Origin: Hippopus hippopus
Lineage: Eukaryota > Mollusca > Bivalvia > Cardiida > Cardiidae
Length of the DNA: 64,000 nucleotides
NCBI GenBank assembly: GCA_946811185.2
Contig: OX328104.1
Location: 45,988,505 to 46,052,504 of the forward strand
Direction: 5' to 3'
This document shows, one piece after another, positions 11,368-22,456 of the stretch. The notes beneath the pieces are model-generated. The model saw nothing but the letters and a program-made list of their open reading frames with translations. It was not told the origin of the DNA and searched no databases. The translations under genes were made by a program, and so were the position numbers. How positions within the stretch are numbered: position 1 is the first letter of the stretch; the number at the start of each line of letters is the position of its first letter.

Positions 11368-11679
11368 ATTCAGATGGGAAAAAAGGTTAGTACACACGCA
11401 TGGAAAAAAAGGTTAATCTTCAAGCTAAATACCAGCAGAATGCCGACAAAAGACCGATTGGAATGCAGTAATAACGTAACAAATCATTGACATACTTGCT
11501 CAGAAACGAGAGAAAATAATTATGCCAATAGTTTATATTGCATGTTTAACCTTTATAAAGCGGGAGTGAGACATTCTAAGGGTTTTGTCCGCCTGCTGTT
11601 CTGGTTCGAAATCGGGCTAGACGATAACTTTTAATCATTAATACAGAAAATCCTTTATGGTCTTTTACAAAGCTCAGAG
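11368..11679. other. No recognised feature
   Basis: Nothing supportable before the GA microsatellites. Confidence 0.5.
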
Positions 11680-11809
11680 AGAGAGAGGGGGGGAGAGAGA
11701 GAGTGAGTGAGAGAGAGAGAGAATTAAATGTACATACGAACTCATTATCATAAGTATTTTCAAAGTCTAGGTGACATCAGTATATGAAAAAAACAAGAGA
11801 GATAATCCC

Positions 11810-11858
<49 letters not shown>

Positions 11859-11957
11859 TTCATATTACATAACTTCAATATATTCAGTATTTTTCAAGGA
11901 ATGTGGCATCATTTTGAAAAAAAAAATATGAATAAACAAGGGAGATAATCACCGGTT
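11680..11957. repeat. Two GA microsatellites in a duplicated context
   Basis: (GA)n runs at 11680-11722 and 11811-11857. Each is followed by similar sequence (ATATTCAGTATTTTTCAAG-like, then AACAAGRGAGATAATC), so the microsatellite and about 90 bp of flank look duplicated. Confidence 0.7.
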
Positions 11958-11984
11958 GAATCCGTAATCATACATGTTTTTTTT

Positions 11985-12255
11985 TTTGCAGATAGTATAG
12001 ATTAAGATCAAACTTAACAGTCTGATCTTGGACTTATACCACCCGCCTCTGACGTCAAACATATAGGGAAAAAAAATCAGAGTTTCAATGGATGGTATTT
12101 TCAGGTTGGGTATACATGTATATATAAGGCTCTGAAAAAGATAGACCAGCCCCAATCGCGATAGGAGAAAACAGGACTTCTGCGGACGATTAAGATCAGA
12201 TTTAGACTTCACAGAAGCGCACCCTGATCTTGAATTTAGATCATTCGCTTCTTTA
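11985..12255. mobile_element. Two decayed family C fragments
   Basis: GATTAAGATCAAACTTAACAG..CTGATCTTGG (11995-12035) and GATTAAGATCAGATTTAGAC..CCTGATCTTGAA (12185-12235) are relics of the family C stem. Confidence 0.45.
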
Positions 12256-12867
12256 GTCAAGCCTACAAAATAAAATGGGCGTTGCATTTGTAACATGGAA
12301 GTTCTAGTTTTATCCATGTAGCCTGGCTATGCTGGTCATGAGGGAGTGTCCTTGGCCAAGGCACTGTAAAGCCCCAACGCTGTATTGATAACAGATTCGG
12401 GGAAAGGTGAACTGTTAGCAGTTATAAGAAGAAATTGCTGAAGGCGATGTGAAACACTCACGAAAATAGAAAGCAATCAAAACCACCAATTTATTAATTT
12501 ATTTATTAACTAAGTTATTCCTTCTTAAATTGTTAACGCGTTTTCATTTTCATTTTTTCAGAAAAGAAATCACAGCAGTGGCAAATTTGATCAATCAAAT
12601 GCGCGATTAGAACTGCTGCTACACTGTTTCTTATAACATGTCCATTCCAGCGAATACCTCAGACGGTATTCAAATTATCCCATGTTCACTTATTTACAAC
12701 CTATCTGCTGTAGTTACTTTGTTACGGCCAATGAAATTTGTCAATCATCTGCAGGGAACTGAATCATTTCTGACAGTCGTAAACTTCTGTAGCCAATTAC
12801 AGGTGAAAATTACAAAATCTTTTCTACGCTAATATAGATGGGATAAGTGAGAACAGAAAATACCATG
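12256..12867. other. No recognised feature
   Basis: About 600 bp without a supportable coding or RNA gene. Confidence 0.45.
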
Positions 12868-14365
12868 GCCACGACTTAGTAACTCGAAGCCACGACTTAA
12901 TAATCTTGTGGTCACGAGGTAACTAAGTCGTTACCACAAATTGTTAAGGCATTATGACGAAATCATATGTCATGGCCACGCGATGATTATAGATTGAAAA
13001 TTAAACTCGCCGACATTTCATGAAATTATTTATTAAGCAATGGTCACGAGATGGATAAGTCGTGGCCATAAGATACAAAGTACACATAGTTGCCATGATA
13101 AAATCAGGTCATGGAACGACTAAATTGGCCACGAGATATTAAGTTGTTGCCATGAGATATAAGGTCGTAGCCAAAGGATAATTCATTCATGGCATAGAGG
13201 TAATTAATTTATGACCAAAAAATATTCTGTCGTAGCCATGAGATAGTAAGTAGTGGCTATGAGATAATTAATTCATGGTCATTATATCATTAAGTAAAGG
13301 CCACGTTTCATAGACACGAGTATTGTGTCATTGCCACAAGATATTTGGATTGTGGCCGCTAGGTAGTTGAGTTGTGGCCACAAGAGTGTTAAGCCATGGC
13401 TATTAGATGGTAAAGTCGTGCCCATTAGAAAGTTTAAAACTTATTATGAGAAAGTTAAGTCCTGGCCACAAAACTCCTGGCCACAAGGTTTTGTGGCCAT
13501 GTTTAGTCGTGATTATGATTTAGTGAAGTTAAATCGTGGCAACGAGGTGCTAAAAACGATCCCTCGAGATAGTTAAGTCGTGGTCACGAGATGGTAAATT
13601 CCCTGACAAGAGATATGCAAGTCGTGGCCATAAGATAGAGTCGTGCCCTTGAGAAAGTTCTACCGTTGTTACAAAATAGTTACGTCGAGGCTACGAGATA
13701 GCTATTTCGTGACCACGAGAACGTTTAATCGTGGAAACGACAGATCAAAGTCAATGCAACGAGCTAGCTAAGTCATGGCCACGAAATTTAAAGCCGTGGA
13801 CAATGAGATATTTTAGTCGGGGACAAGAGATATTAATCTCACGGCAACGAGACATTAAGCCCTGCACACGAGAAAGATTGAAAGTTGTTACGAGATACAT
13901 GTAGTTAAATCGTGACCTGAATTAGTTAAGTCCATGTCACGAGGTAATTTAGTCGTTGTTAAGAAATATTGTTTCGTGCCAACAAGCATTAAATCTGGCA
14001 ATGAGGTAGTTCTGTCTTGGCCACGAGAAAGAAAAGTAACTGTTGTGGTAATGACAAAGTTAAGTCGCGGTAACGAGATGCTTAAGTCGTGACCAAGCGA
14101 AAGAAAAGTCCTTGCCTCAAGATAGTTTTGTCGTGGCAATTAGATAGTGAAGTCATGGACGTGAGATAATTAATTTGTGGCCAAGAAATAGTAGAATCTA
14201 TCGCAAAAAGATACCATAGTCGTGGTATAGTGATAGTTATGTCGTGGCCAAGAGATATTCAAGTCGTGGCTAAGAAATAGTGGAGTCGTAGCCCCGAGGT
14301 TGTTGAGTCGTTGCTACAAGATATATAGTTAAGTCGTGGCAACGATTGAATAAAGCCATAGCTTC
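12868..14365. repeat. 1.5-kb degenerate minisatellite with GTGGCCAC core
   Basis: A loose tandem array of units of roughly 20-35 bp, approximating TTAAGTCGTGGCCACGAGATA. The core GTGGCCAC is its own reverse complement, so the array reads alike on both strands. Unit length drifts and many units are mutated (GTGGCAACGA, GTTACCAC), which indicates age. Reading frames inside it are by-products of the repeat. Confidence 0.85.
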
Positions 14366-14380
14366 GAGTAATATAGGCTG

Positions 14381-14421
14381 TGTCTGTCTGTCGGTCTCTC
14401 TGTCTGTCTCTCTCTCTGTCT
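14381..14421. repeat. CTGT/TCTC microsatellite
   Basis: TGTCTGTCTGTCGGTCTCTC continues as TC-rich repeats. Confidence 0.85.
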
Positions 14422-14699
14422 CAAGTGTTCTTTTTGTCTTATTTCTAAATACACTTATCTTTGTATAGAAAGGCAAGCTCCCTTTAATGATATCCAATAC
14501 GAGGTTTAGGATTAACCACAGTTGATCCAACAAATATTTGTAACACCATACTGAATATGTTATGTTAATCTCTTAAAGTAGAGTATTAATCCAATTAAAG
14601 GATCGAGATTAGCGTAAGTACTTACAACAACATGACATTTATCCTGTTAGCGATTTTAGTAATATTTTCATTTCTAATCCCTCAACCCTTAACCAGAAA
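14422..14699. other. No recognised feature
   Basis: AT-rich spacer; nothing supportable. Confidence 0.5.
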
Positions 14700-14890
14700 T
14701 TCCTCGTTTTAAATAACGAACCTGAGATATGAAACTATTGAAAACATTGTGGTAAAAGGAGACAATGCTGGCAACCAGCATTGTCTCCTTTTATCACAAC
14801 GTTTTCTACCCTTTTGGAGGTAGGTTTCAGGACTTTTCCACAAGGTTGTCTACTCTTTTGGAGGCAGATTTCAAGATATCATATTTCAGG
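14700..14890. mobile_element. Family A hairpin element with covarying stem
   Basis: The core hairpin at 14740-14806 pairs GGAGACAATGCTGG with CCAGCATTGTCTCC around a short loop. Both arms carry the same base-pair change relative to GGAGAAAATGCTGG. Outer ends are decayed, and CTTTTGGAGG(T/C)AG occurs twice (14812, 14852). Confidence 0.65.
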
Positions 14891-14914
14891 ATTCTTGATA
14901 TCCAGGTGAGATTG

Positions 14915-15145
14915 AATGCCTGTGCAGTCTATGAGCATATTCTAATTGGCCATGATACCCATACCAATTGCACCAGTTGTACAAGAGTTCCTGCAAAGAG
15001 AGGGCATTGCAAGTCTGGAATGGCCAACCCGATCTTCTGACCTCAATTCTATCGAGCATGTGTGGAACGAGTTACACGTTCAAACTGAACCTGTCCATGT
15101 CCAGCCAAAGTATTCAGGAGCTTATAGCTGCTGATGCTTGTCCAA
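14915..15145 (+). pseudogene. Tc1-like transposase relic (C-terminal catalytic part)
   Basis: Frames here encode VVQEFLQREGIASLEWPTRS followed by DLNSIEHVWNEL. This is the hallmark of the C-terminal part of Tc1-type DD34E transposases, including the final catalytic E of the IEH motif. The preceding second aspartate motif is degraded (a HDTH-like remnant at about 14950). No helix-turn-helix region, first catalytic Asp or terminal repeats were found, so this is a short dead fragment. Confidence 0.75.
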
Positions 15146-15269
15146 CATTCTTCTACAGTAGAACCTGATAGGGAGAGTGAGGAGACGATGTCTAGCAATT
15201 ATTTACAGCTACCGGCTGGTAACTGTTTCCTATATTCCTATGTTTTCCTATATTGTTCAGAGTTTCATA

Positions 15270-15362
15270 TGGGTTCAACAGAAGTTGTGTTACTTTCAAA
15301 GTTAGAAAATTCTGGAGAATGAGACTATCAACGTTCTTAAGAATGTTTGGCGAATACGGACC
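15270..15362. mobile_element. Family D half element
   Basis: TGTTACTTTCAAAGTTAGAA, then GAGACTATCAACGTTCTTAA and GGCGAATACGGACCC, is the right half of the family D palindrome. The left half is absent. Confidence 0.6.
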
Positions 15363-15639
15363 CTATATTTTCCATTGATTTGGACATTTATCCTATATTT
15401 TCTCATAGCATGCAGCCGCTATTGATACACAAGCATTAATATTTTTACTGCCTCTAGATATTATCATTTGCACTTTACAGCTCTTTCGTGACATCTAAAG
15501 CATCTCTACATTGCATGAGTTCTGCTACACACTATGGTTCATCAATGTGGACACATTGATGATGAATACGCCAAACTTCAGGTGGAAAAAGGTGTCCATA
15601 TTGACTACCAAGAGGGTCTTGCTACAGGATACTATTAAA
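15363..15639. other. No recognised feature
   Basis: Includes the short palindrome ACATTGATG..CATCAATGT near 15539-15560; otherwise unassigned. Confidence 0.4.
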
Positions 15640-15705
15640 CTGTGATGACTTGCTTGGTATCATGCATCACGAATGCATTAAGCTCCCTTTTCACAGAGCA
15701 TGGTC
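15640..15705. mobile_element. Family B right-end fragment
   Basis: GATGACTTGCTTGGTATCATGC, then GCATTAAGCTCCCTTTTCACA and GAGCATGG, is the right third of the element only. Confidence 0.65.
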
Positions 15706-15811
15706 AAAATGGAAAGCTGAACAGCCTGGATAGTTAGAGAAAGAAAATGTTATGAATAGCTACATGAAGCATTAATTAGTAATTTTTCTATAGTAGCCTG
15801 TATGTCAATGG

Positions 15812-16023
15812 GTTAACCTTTTATAAAACCGACATTGAGGAGAAGGCTTTTGAAAACATTATTGGAAAAGGAGGAAGTACTGGTAATCAGCATTTCCTCC
15901 TTTTCCAACCATGTTTTCTGTTATTGTAAAGACAAATCTCATTATTTGAGTTGCAGTTTATTGTCGATTGCAAATGCTTTCATTTCGGAAAAATCTTAAA
16001 TTTTGTTCTATGGTAAAGGGTTA
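15812..16023 (-). mobile_element. Family A hairpin element, first of an abutting inverted pair
   Basis: The left end is GTTAACCTTTTATAAAACCG and the right end ATGGTAAAGGGTTA. The core hairpin at 15852-15918 contains GGAGGAAGTACTGG against CAGCATTTCCTCC, with covarying changes in both arms. It abuts the next element directly. Confidence 0.75.
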
Positions 16024-16248
16024 TCACCGTACTAAACGACAAAATTTTAGACTTGTCCAAATTTGAAGTCTTTACAGACGACAAATTCAGTGCTACTCAA
16101 AACATGTATTTTGTATTTCGTAGGGTAGAAAACTTGTGGGAAAAGGAGAAAATGCTGCTTACCAGCATTTTCTCCTTTTCCCACAATGTTTTCAAAAGCC
16201 CTTTTCGTAGGCGTCGTTAAAAGTCAGAATTGTGTGGTAAAGAGGTAA
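16021..16248 (+). mobile_element. Family A hairpin element, second of the inverted pair
   Basis: TTATCACCGTACTAAACGAC opens it and GTGTGGTAAAGAGGTAA closes it. The core hairpin at 16128-16193 pairs GGGAAAAGGAGAAAATGCTG with CAGCATTTTCTCCTTTTCCC. Opposite orientation to its neighbour. Confidence 0.8.
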
Positions 16249-16769
16249 GACGGTAGTGGGTGGGGGGAAAATGACACAGAACAATGGTCTTGATTTGTTT
16301 CAGCACAGCGTGAGGGAGACATTCATGGCCGGTGTTTTCCAATAAAAGCGTTCATTTTGTAATCACCTTTCATCTTTATAGCCCTAATTGTAACAGTCAG
16401 AGTAAATCCGAAAATGGGGTCACGTGACAATATGTTGACGTCATGGTGCGATATGATGTCAGTTTTAATGTTTGTCAGTGGGAATTCTTGGTACTTCTTT
16501 CGGAGGCTGTCTGAAAAGAAGTGAACTTTAAGCTTTACGCTTCGGAATCGCTATGTTGTCTCGAAATAATTATGTTGCCTTTACAATCCCTGTGTTACAT
16601 ATTTTGAGAATCAGAAATTTTATATCTTTCTTGGGACTTTTTAAAGTATCAAAACAACGACAAAAACAACAGAATGCCATATCATTTTGGAATAAGTAAC
16701 TCTTTCAGCTTATATAACGCTGAAGTAGTAACAAACGAAGAATGATACTAAGGTAAAACTTCAGATGAG
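16249..16769. other. No recognised feature
   Basis: About 520 bp, unassigned. Confidence 0.45.
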
Positions 16770-16912
16770 GCCCGTATTCACCAACCATTCTTTCTAACAT
16801 TTTTAATTTCATTCTCAAGAATTTTTTAGAATTGGAAAATTAGAAAACTTTTGATTGGCTCACCAAATGATTTAGCCAATCAGAAGTTGCGTTTCTTGCC
16901 AAATTCAGAGTA
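16770..16912. mobile_element. Family D palindromic element, partly decayed
   Basis: GGCCCGTATTCACCAACCATTC starts the left arm. The centre reads TGATTGGCTCACCAAATGA then TTTAGCCAATCAGAAGTTG. The right terminus is missing. Confidence 0.6.
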
Positions 16913-17248
16913 AGACTGAATGTGACGCGACAAAAATACCATTTATTTTCCAATTTTTTTTCGGTCTTCTTTTTGGTTCAAGTCCCGCGTGATTCCTGCA
17001 CATGAAAAATAAAACGTTTTCACATGTATTTGGCGATGACAAGCAGACCAATAGTACAACTCAAACATAGTTTATACATTTTTTCATGACATAGTAATAG
17101 CTTGTACGTGGTTTAATATACTTTTGTCATGGCATTGTAATGGTACAGAATCGGTTGTACTTGCATTGTGCATTGGCCGTGAACAACCAAGATGAAAATG
17201 GCGTCTGATTGTCTGCTGACATCATCTGTAGCTCAATTTGTCTACTCT
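16913..17248. other. No recognised feature
   Basis: Unassigned AT-rich spacer. Confidence 0.45.
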
Positions 17249-17464
17249 AACTATTTACCACACCACATAAATTAGGATCGTCCAAATTCAAAGGTGTTGC
17301 AGACGACAAATTAAATATGGTTCGAATGATGAATTTATTCTCTGAGAGGATTAAAAAAAAAAAAGAATTGTTGGAAAGAAGAAAATACAGGTTACCACAA
17401 TTTTCTCCTTTCCCACGATGTTTTCAAAAGGCTTTCTCGAGAGGATTGTTTAGTAAGCGATTAA
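17249..17464 (+). mobile_element. Family A hairpin element, decayed core
   Basis: CTATTTACCACACCACATAA begins the element, followed by GCAGACGACAAATTAAATATGG. The core arms (GAAAGAAGAAAATACAGGT and TTTTCTCCTTTCCCACGATG) now pair poorly. Confidence 0.6.
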
Positions 17465-18498
17465 ACAAAAGAACTTCCGACTTATGAAAAATAGATACGG
17501 TTTTCTCAGATGACTGAGAAAATAACTTGCTTTAAAATCACTCGGGGACTTAATACACATTTATCATAAATCAAATTATATGTATCACAACATCCCTAAA
17601 GGATAAAAATAAAGGAATACAAGTAAAGGTACCAATCTGTTACCTTTGGTCTTTATCTGGCAAGGGAGTTCATTTGACTTGCAGGAATCTTCCATCCCTC
17701 TCCCCATTAAGCCTAGCGTACGCAAAAATGTTAGTTCGCGGCGCTCTTGGAATAGAAGGTTTAAAAACCTGTGCCCTCGTCATTTTTTTTGTCTGAAAGA
17801 GGGTAAAAATTTGTCAAAATTTAGCGGGAAAAAAATCGAAGGAATTGGTAATAGTATACCAATAAAGGGCATTTTTGTTTACAGAGATTCCGTCGTACAA
17901 ATAGTTCATGCCAAAAATAGAAGATGAGACAGAGAGATGTGCGCGCGCAGAAGGAACAAAGCGTTGGTATCAAAGATGGAGTTAAAAAGCAGCATCGAAG
18001 TGAACAATAAAAATCCTTCTTGGTAAATTTACGTTCTGCGTGCATTTTTAGCTCTACTGGCCGAAGGCAAGTGGGCTTATGTCATGGTAAGGTGTCCGTT
18101 GTGCGTCTGTACGCCCGTGCGTCCATGCGTGTTTACTTTTATTTCAAACAACTTGTTCTCAAAAACTACCCATCTAATTTTGATGAAACTTCACAAAATT
18201 GATACCTGATTCTTGGTCGATTACACAACTCAATACTTTTTTCCCTAAAGAGTTGCCGAGGCTGTTCGAATGATAATCACGAAAACTAGTAATAGGTTGT
18301 AGTTTAGGGGAGTAACAGGAAAAAATCATGTCAAGTGATTTATTTGGTCTCATGAAAAAAAATATCATGGTGATTTTAGAATACCTTGAACTCCGCCATA
18401 CGTTTCGCGAAATATCCGTCATTACTATTCGGTAAGTGGTGGCAGTTCCACGCCACCGTACGTAATTCCCTTGTGCCAAAATGCCAAAATAGGTATAT
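17465..18498. other. Mostly unrecognised; possible repeat head at 18046-18230
   Basis: TTTAGCTCTACTGGCCGAAG, then AAGGTGTCCGTTGTGCGTCT at 18046-18110, resembles the head of the composite repeat at 36446 (TTAGCTCAACTGAGCACGAA). I could not follow it further. No exon recognised. Confidence 0.35.
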
Positions 18499-18686
18499 GG
18501 GTTCATATTCACCAACCATTCTTTAGAACATTCTTGGTCTAATTATGGATTTTGAAAATAACACAACTTCTGATTGGCTAAACCATTTGGTTTAGCCAAT
18601 CAGAAGGTGTGTTACTTTCAATTTTAGGAAATTCTTGAGAATAAGAGTAGGAGTGTGCTTAAGAATGGTTAGTGAATACAAACCCT
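18499..18686. mobile_element. Family D near-perfect palindrome
   Basis: The whole element folds on itself. The ends GGGTTCATATTCACCAACC and GGTTAGTGAATACAAACCC are inverted. The centre is TGATTGGCTAAACCA, TTT, GGTTTAGCCAATCAGAAG. It contains two CCAAT-box sequences in inverted orientation. Confidence 0.8.
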
Positions 18687-18947
18687 GTACTTATTTCAGA
18701 GTTACAACACATTATTGAAACAAAAAATGCGGAGAACTCAGAGTCTGACCTCAATGTATTATTTATGTAACAAAACCGATGACTTGTTCACTTCAAAAGC
18801 AGAAAATAATGCCGGAATGTTTAAGTACATCCTGCACGAAACCTCGAAAATCTAATTAGCGCTTCCTGTACACTGGGGTAGACTTGCTGATTCATGTATT
18901 GCAGCATTTAGAAATTTATCATTTGAATTACAGAACAGAACGGAATA
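18687..18947. other. No recognised feature
   Basis: Unassigned sequence up to the TA target site of the mariner element. Confidence 0.5.
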
Positions 18948-20274
18948 CGAGGGGTGATCAGAAAGATCGTGGACCACCTCGTTATTTTGAAAACTGCTAC
19001 ATGTAGGATTACAAAAATTTGCATAGATGAGCATTAATTATCTGTTAACTGACTCAAGCTGTTAAATGTCGTCGTATTCAAGTAGGTAAAGTGATACATC
19101 ATTTTCATGACGTCATATACTGCATTAGTGGTCCAAAATGTCGGACGACGTTTTATTTGAGCCGAGAGTAATCATAAAGTTTTACGTCAAACTCTGAAAG
19201 TATTTATCGGAAATCAAAACCGATTTAGAAACAGTTTCAGGGGACTCTGCACTCAAGAAATCTGATATTCGTACGTGGATCGGACCAGTTTAGACAAGGT
19301 AGCGATACTGTTAAAGATGGCCCTAAATCTGGCCGTCCATCAACATCAGTCACAGACAAAATCATAACGTATGTAGAGCAGCATGTAAAACAAGATCGCC
19401 GAGATACTGTCAGGAAAATAGCCGACACATTCAACATTTCATATAGAAGTGCTCAGGAGATTTTGACTGAGAATCTTGGAATGTCGTGTGTTTGCATAAA
19501 GTGGGTACCTCGGCAACTGACACCCGAGAAAATGGGGGTTAGGGTCGAAATCTGTTAAGAAATTTCAGAACGCATTAGGGTAGAGGGGTCAAACTTTACC
19601 GATCGTATTGCAACATGCAATGAAACATAGGCACACTTTAACGAGACTGAATCTAAACAACAAAGCAGTGTATGGAAATATCCAACATCGCCTTCCACTT
19701 GTAAAGCCAACCTTTCTAAGTCACTTGGTAAAGTTATACATCATGTATTTCTGTTCTCCTTTTTTTCTTCTACATCATGTTCTATCTATACATACTACAG
19801 TCAATACTGAGTTTTATGCCCACATTATTCAGATAAATTTCACAAACACCATATGGAAAAAACAGCTTGAAGTGCTGCGGAGTGACGTCACTTTACACTA
19901 AGATAACGCCCTAGCTTGCAAAGCCGCACTTGGACAGGAAACGTTGCAAAAACTAAAAATATAAAACACTAGCCAATGCCCCTTAAAATTTAGTCCTGAC
20001 TCCATGTGACCTCTGACTAGTTCCTGTTTTGAAAGATTCTCTATGTGGCACGCACTACGGGAGCAGAGAGGAGCTAACCCTCGCTATGACCGGGTCCTTG
20101 AGAGTAATGTCACGTGACGCGCTCGCACACGTGTTTCGCGCGTGGAAATCAAGAATTAATAAGTGCGTAGAACTCAAAGGAGGTTACTTTAAAAAATAGC
20201 AAACACTCCAAGTTGTTTTTTATAACAATATTCCGATACCGGCACTGGTCCACGTTCTTTCTGATCACCCCTCG
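18948..20274 (+). mobile_element. mariner element, 1327 bp, inactive
   Basis: Terminal inverted repeats CGAGGGGTGATCAGAAAG at 18948 and the inverse at 20274 are flanked by TA at 18946-18947 and 20275-20276, the signature of Tc1/mariner insertion. Same length and same end sequence as 44879-46205, so both belong to one subfamily. The internal gene is heavily damaged. Confidence 0.93.
19138..20199 (+). pseudogene. mariner transposase pseudogene
   Basis: The frame opens MSDDVLFEPRVIIKFYVKL and hits a stop within 20 codons. Later segments in other frames match the better-preserved copy at 44951-46015, for example GRPSTSVTDK, VRKIADTFNISY and GMSCVCIKWVPRQLTPEK. Multiple stops and frameshifts, and a damaged first catalytic motif (CNET-like in place of CDETW), make it non-functional. 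Its span (1062 bp) equals the normal gene length, so decay was by small lesions rather than deletion. Confidence 0.9.
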
Positions 20275-20324
20275 TATACTAGTGGCACATAGTCATGTTT
20301 ATTCTGCTAAATAAATAAAATGAA

Positions 20325-20510
20325 AGTTTCAAGCCGATAGTAAAGACCCAAATATTGCTATTTTACTTGAAGGTAAATTTTGGGAAAATATTCTTGTATC
20401 GGACTGTGTAGATCTAACATCAGACTGCACTTTTGTGCAATGTGATCATGATCTACACTGTCCGCAAAAAAGTCATTGAATCGCGCTTAGCAACTTAATG
20501 GTTTACATGG
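20325..20510. mobile_element. Family C hairpin element
   Basis: The stem-loop at 20401-20463 pairs GGACTGTGTAGATC with GATCTACACTGTCC. Family words AAGCCGATAGTAAAG and TCGCGCTTAGCAACTTAA flank it. Confidence 0.65.
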
Positions 20511-20645
20511 GGGCAAAAGATCATATCACGTCATATTTCAATAGATATGCAGTAAATATCAATACATTAACAATAGTTACATGTATGTTCGTATATATGA
20601 AAATAATTTACATTTTTCATTTTTAACCAAACAATTCAAGTTTTA

Positions 20646-20820
20646 GCAACCCTATGGAAAAAAGATCTATTAAAACACTGTGGGAAAAGCATTTTCTGGA
20701 AAAACCAGCATTTTCTTCTATACCCACAATATTTTCTTACCTTTACAAAGCAAGTTCTGTCATTTTTTTTCCATCAATGTCGTTTGCAAGTCTGCAATTT
20801 TGTTGCCTTGTAACAGTTAA
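20646..20820 (-). mobile_element. Family A hairpin element, first of a second inverted pair
   Basis: The core is at about 20672-20738 (CACTGTGGGAAAAGCATTTTCTG against AGCATTTTCTTCTATACCCACA) and the right end is GTAACAGTTAA. The left end is truncated. It abuts the next copy at a shared GTTAA. Confidence 0.65.
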
Positions 20821-21046
20821 GTGCTTACCAGGCGACAAAATATAAGACTTGTCCAAATCGAAGGCATTGGCAGACGACATATTAAATGTGGCTCAAATGA
20901 TAGAACTTTTCTCTGAAAGAGTATAAAATATTGTGGGAAGAGAAGAAAATGCTTATTATTAGCATATTCTCATTTTCCCACTTTGCTTTCAAAAGAAATC
21001 TCCCTAAGGGGTCGTAAAATCTCGGGATCGTTTGGTAAAGGATTAA
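20817..21046 (+). mobile_element. Family A hairpin element, second of the pair
   Basis: GTTAAGTGCTTACCAGGCGAC opens and TTTGGTAAAGGATTAA closes the element. GCAGACGACATATTAAATGTGG and a decayed hairpin (ATTGTGGGAAGAGAAGAAAATGC) lie inside. Confidence 0.75.
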
Positions 21047-21299
21047 TTTTGTCGATGTTGATCTAAATAGGGGTGGTCTATACTTCAAAGTAAAAATCTA
21101 TAGCTTGTCGAAACTAGGTCAATTCAATGTCGTCAAGATTACTTTCTGGGTCAGGTTCGGTATAGATCAATAGACAGACAGAACGACCGACAGACCAGCT
21201 GGTAAGAGCAAAGCAATACATCTTTTTGAAGGTGGTCACAAGGAATCTTGTCCTAGATTTTTAGTTGTGAGTAGCGCCACTAAACTAAAACTCGCACCC

Positions 21300-21484
21300 T
21301 GGGTCCGTATTTCACATCTTTTCTTAAGAACATTATCAACCTTATTCTTAAGAATTTTGTAAATTTTAAAGTAATACTACTTCTGACTGGCTAAATCAGA
21401 TGGTTTAGCCAATCATAAGTTGTGTTACTTTGTAATCTATGGTAAGACTATTGATATCAAGAATGGTTGGTGAAAATAGGCCGT
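21300..21484. mobile_element. Family D palindromic element
   Basis: GGGTCCGTATTTCAC at the left and GGTTGGTGAAAATAGGCC at the right are inverted. The centre is CTGACTGGCTAAATCAG, ATGGTTTAGCCAATCA. Confidence 0.7.
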
Positions 21485-21672
21485 GGATACTGTTGTACAA
21501 TGGCTGTTGTCGATCTTGAAGCTTAATTGTAACGTTTAGACGTAGATAGCGAGAGACTAAGAATGTTCTCAAGAATGGTTTGTGAAAATGGGTCGTGAAT
21601 ACTGTTGTACAAGAGCTTTTGTCGACCTTGAAGCATAATCGTAACGTTTAGACGTAGATAGCGATTTTCACG
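21461..21672. repeat. Tandem duplication, 112-bp period
   Basis: GAATGGTTGGTGAAAATAGG at 21461 recurs at 21573, followed in both by ATACTGTTGTACAA and TAACGTTTAGACGTAGATAG. The duplicated unit includes the right end of the family D element, so it arose after that insertion. Confidence 0.8.
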
Positions 21673-21984
21673 TTTCAATACAACTTGAAACTGAAACGGT
21701 TTATCTGCGTCTAAAGGTCAAAGTTCAAAGACAATAATTACAGTCATACATTCTAAATTTATTTTATTCATAGTCAGATTACTGATTTGATCGTTTCATC
21801 TTCCATGGTTATAAACAAGTATGTATGAACGTAATTACCGCTTTATAGAATGAAATTAACTCATATTCTCGATAAAAGAAAATAATACGAGATTTATAAT
21901 TAATTAACCCATTGCTTTACAAACACGAATTTGTCGTGTCCTTTTCAGAGACTCTTCATGGAAACATTTCACCCTCTTTCAAAC
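21673..21984. other. No recognised feature
   Basis: AT-rich spacer, unassigned. Confidence 0.45.
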
Positions 21985-22152
21985 AGTCCCGTTGAACAAT
22001 CCAGAAGAAAAGGAATCTTGAAAACATTGTGTAAAAACGAAAAAAAAAAGAAACTGCTGGTAACCAGCCTTTTTCCCTTTCACCACAAACTTTTCTATCC
22101 TTTATAACGTAATACAACCATCTGAGCTACACTTAATTTGCCGTCAACAAAA

Positions 22153-22416
22153 TTGAACCACGCTCTGTCAAAAGGGGGCTTAATGCATCTCCGTGAATCA
22201 TTCTACCAAGCAAGCCATCACATATTTATTGACCCATGATAGCCACTTTTTTTAAGAACTGACTTAAGCATAAGGTAGACTGTTCTATGGGCATACAGAA
22301 AATTAAGCAATATCGAAAAGTTTCGGTCCAGGTCAGCCTGCGCGGATTGCGCAGGCTGACCTAGGTCGATACTTTTCGCAGATGCATTAAGCCCTCTTTT
22401 CACAGAGCATGGCTTA
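22153..22416. mobile_element. Family B element nested in family A
   Basis: The ends TGAACCACGCTCTGTC and CACAGAGCATGGCTTA are inverted repeats. The central stem-loop (about 22322-22370) pairs AGGTCAGCCTGCGC with GCGCAGGCTGACCT. Intact for its family. Confidence 0.85.
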
Positions 22417-22456
22417 AATGCTTTCGGTTTGGACCAGTTCAAAATTTGGTCGTTTG

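Noticed and set aside
10956..11490. Frames of 70-109 codons near 11 kb as small genes
   Set aside because: The 109-codon frame spans a family A hairpin element, and the other is Lys/Leu-rich low-complexity sequence.
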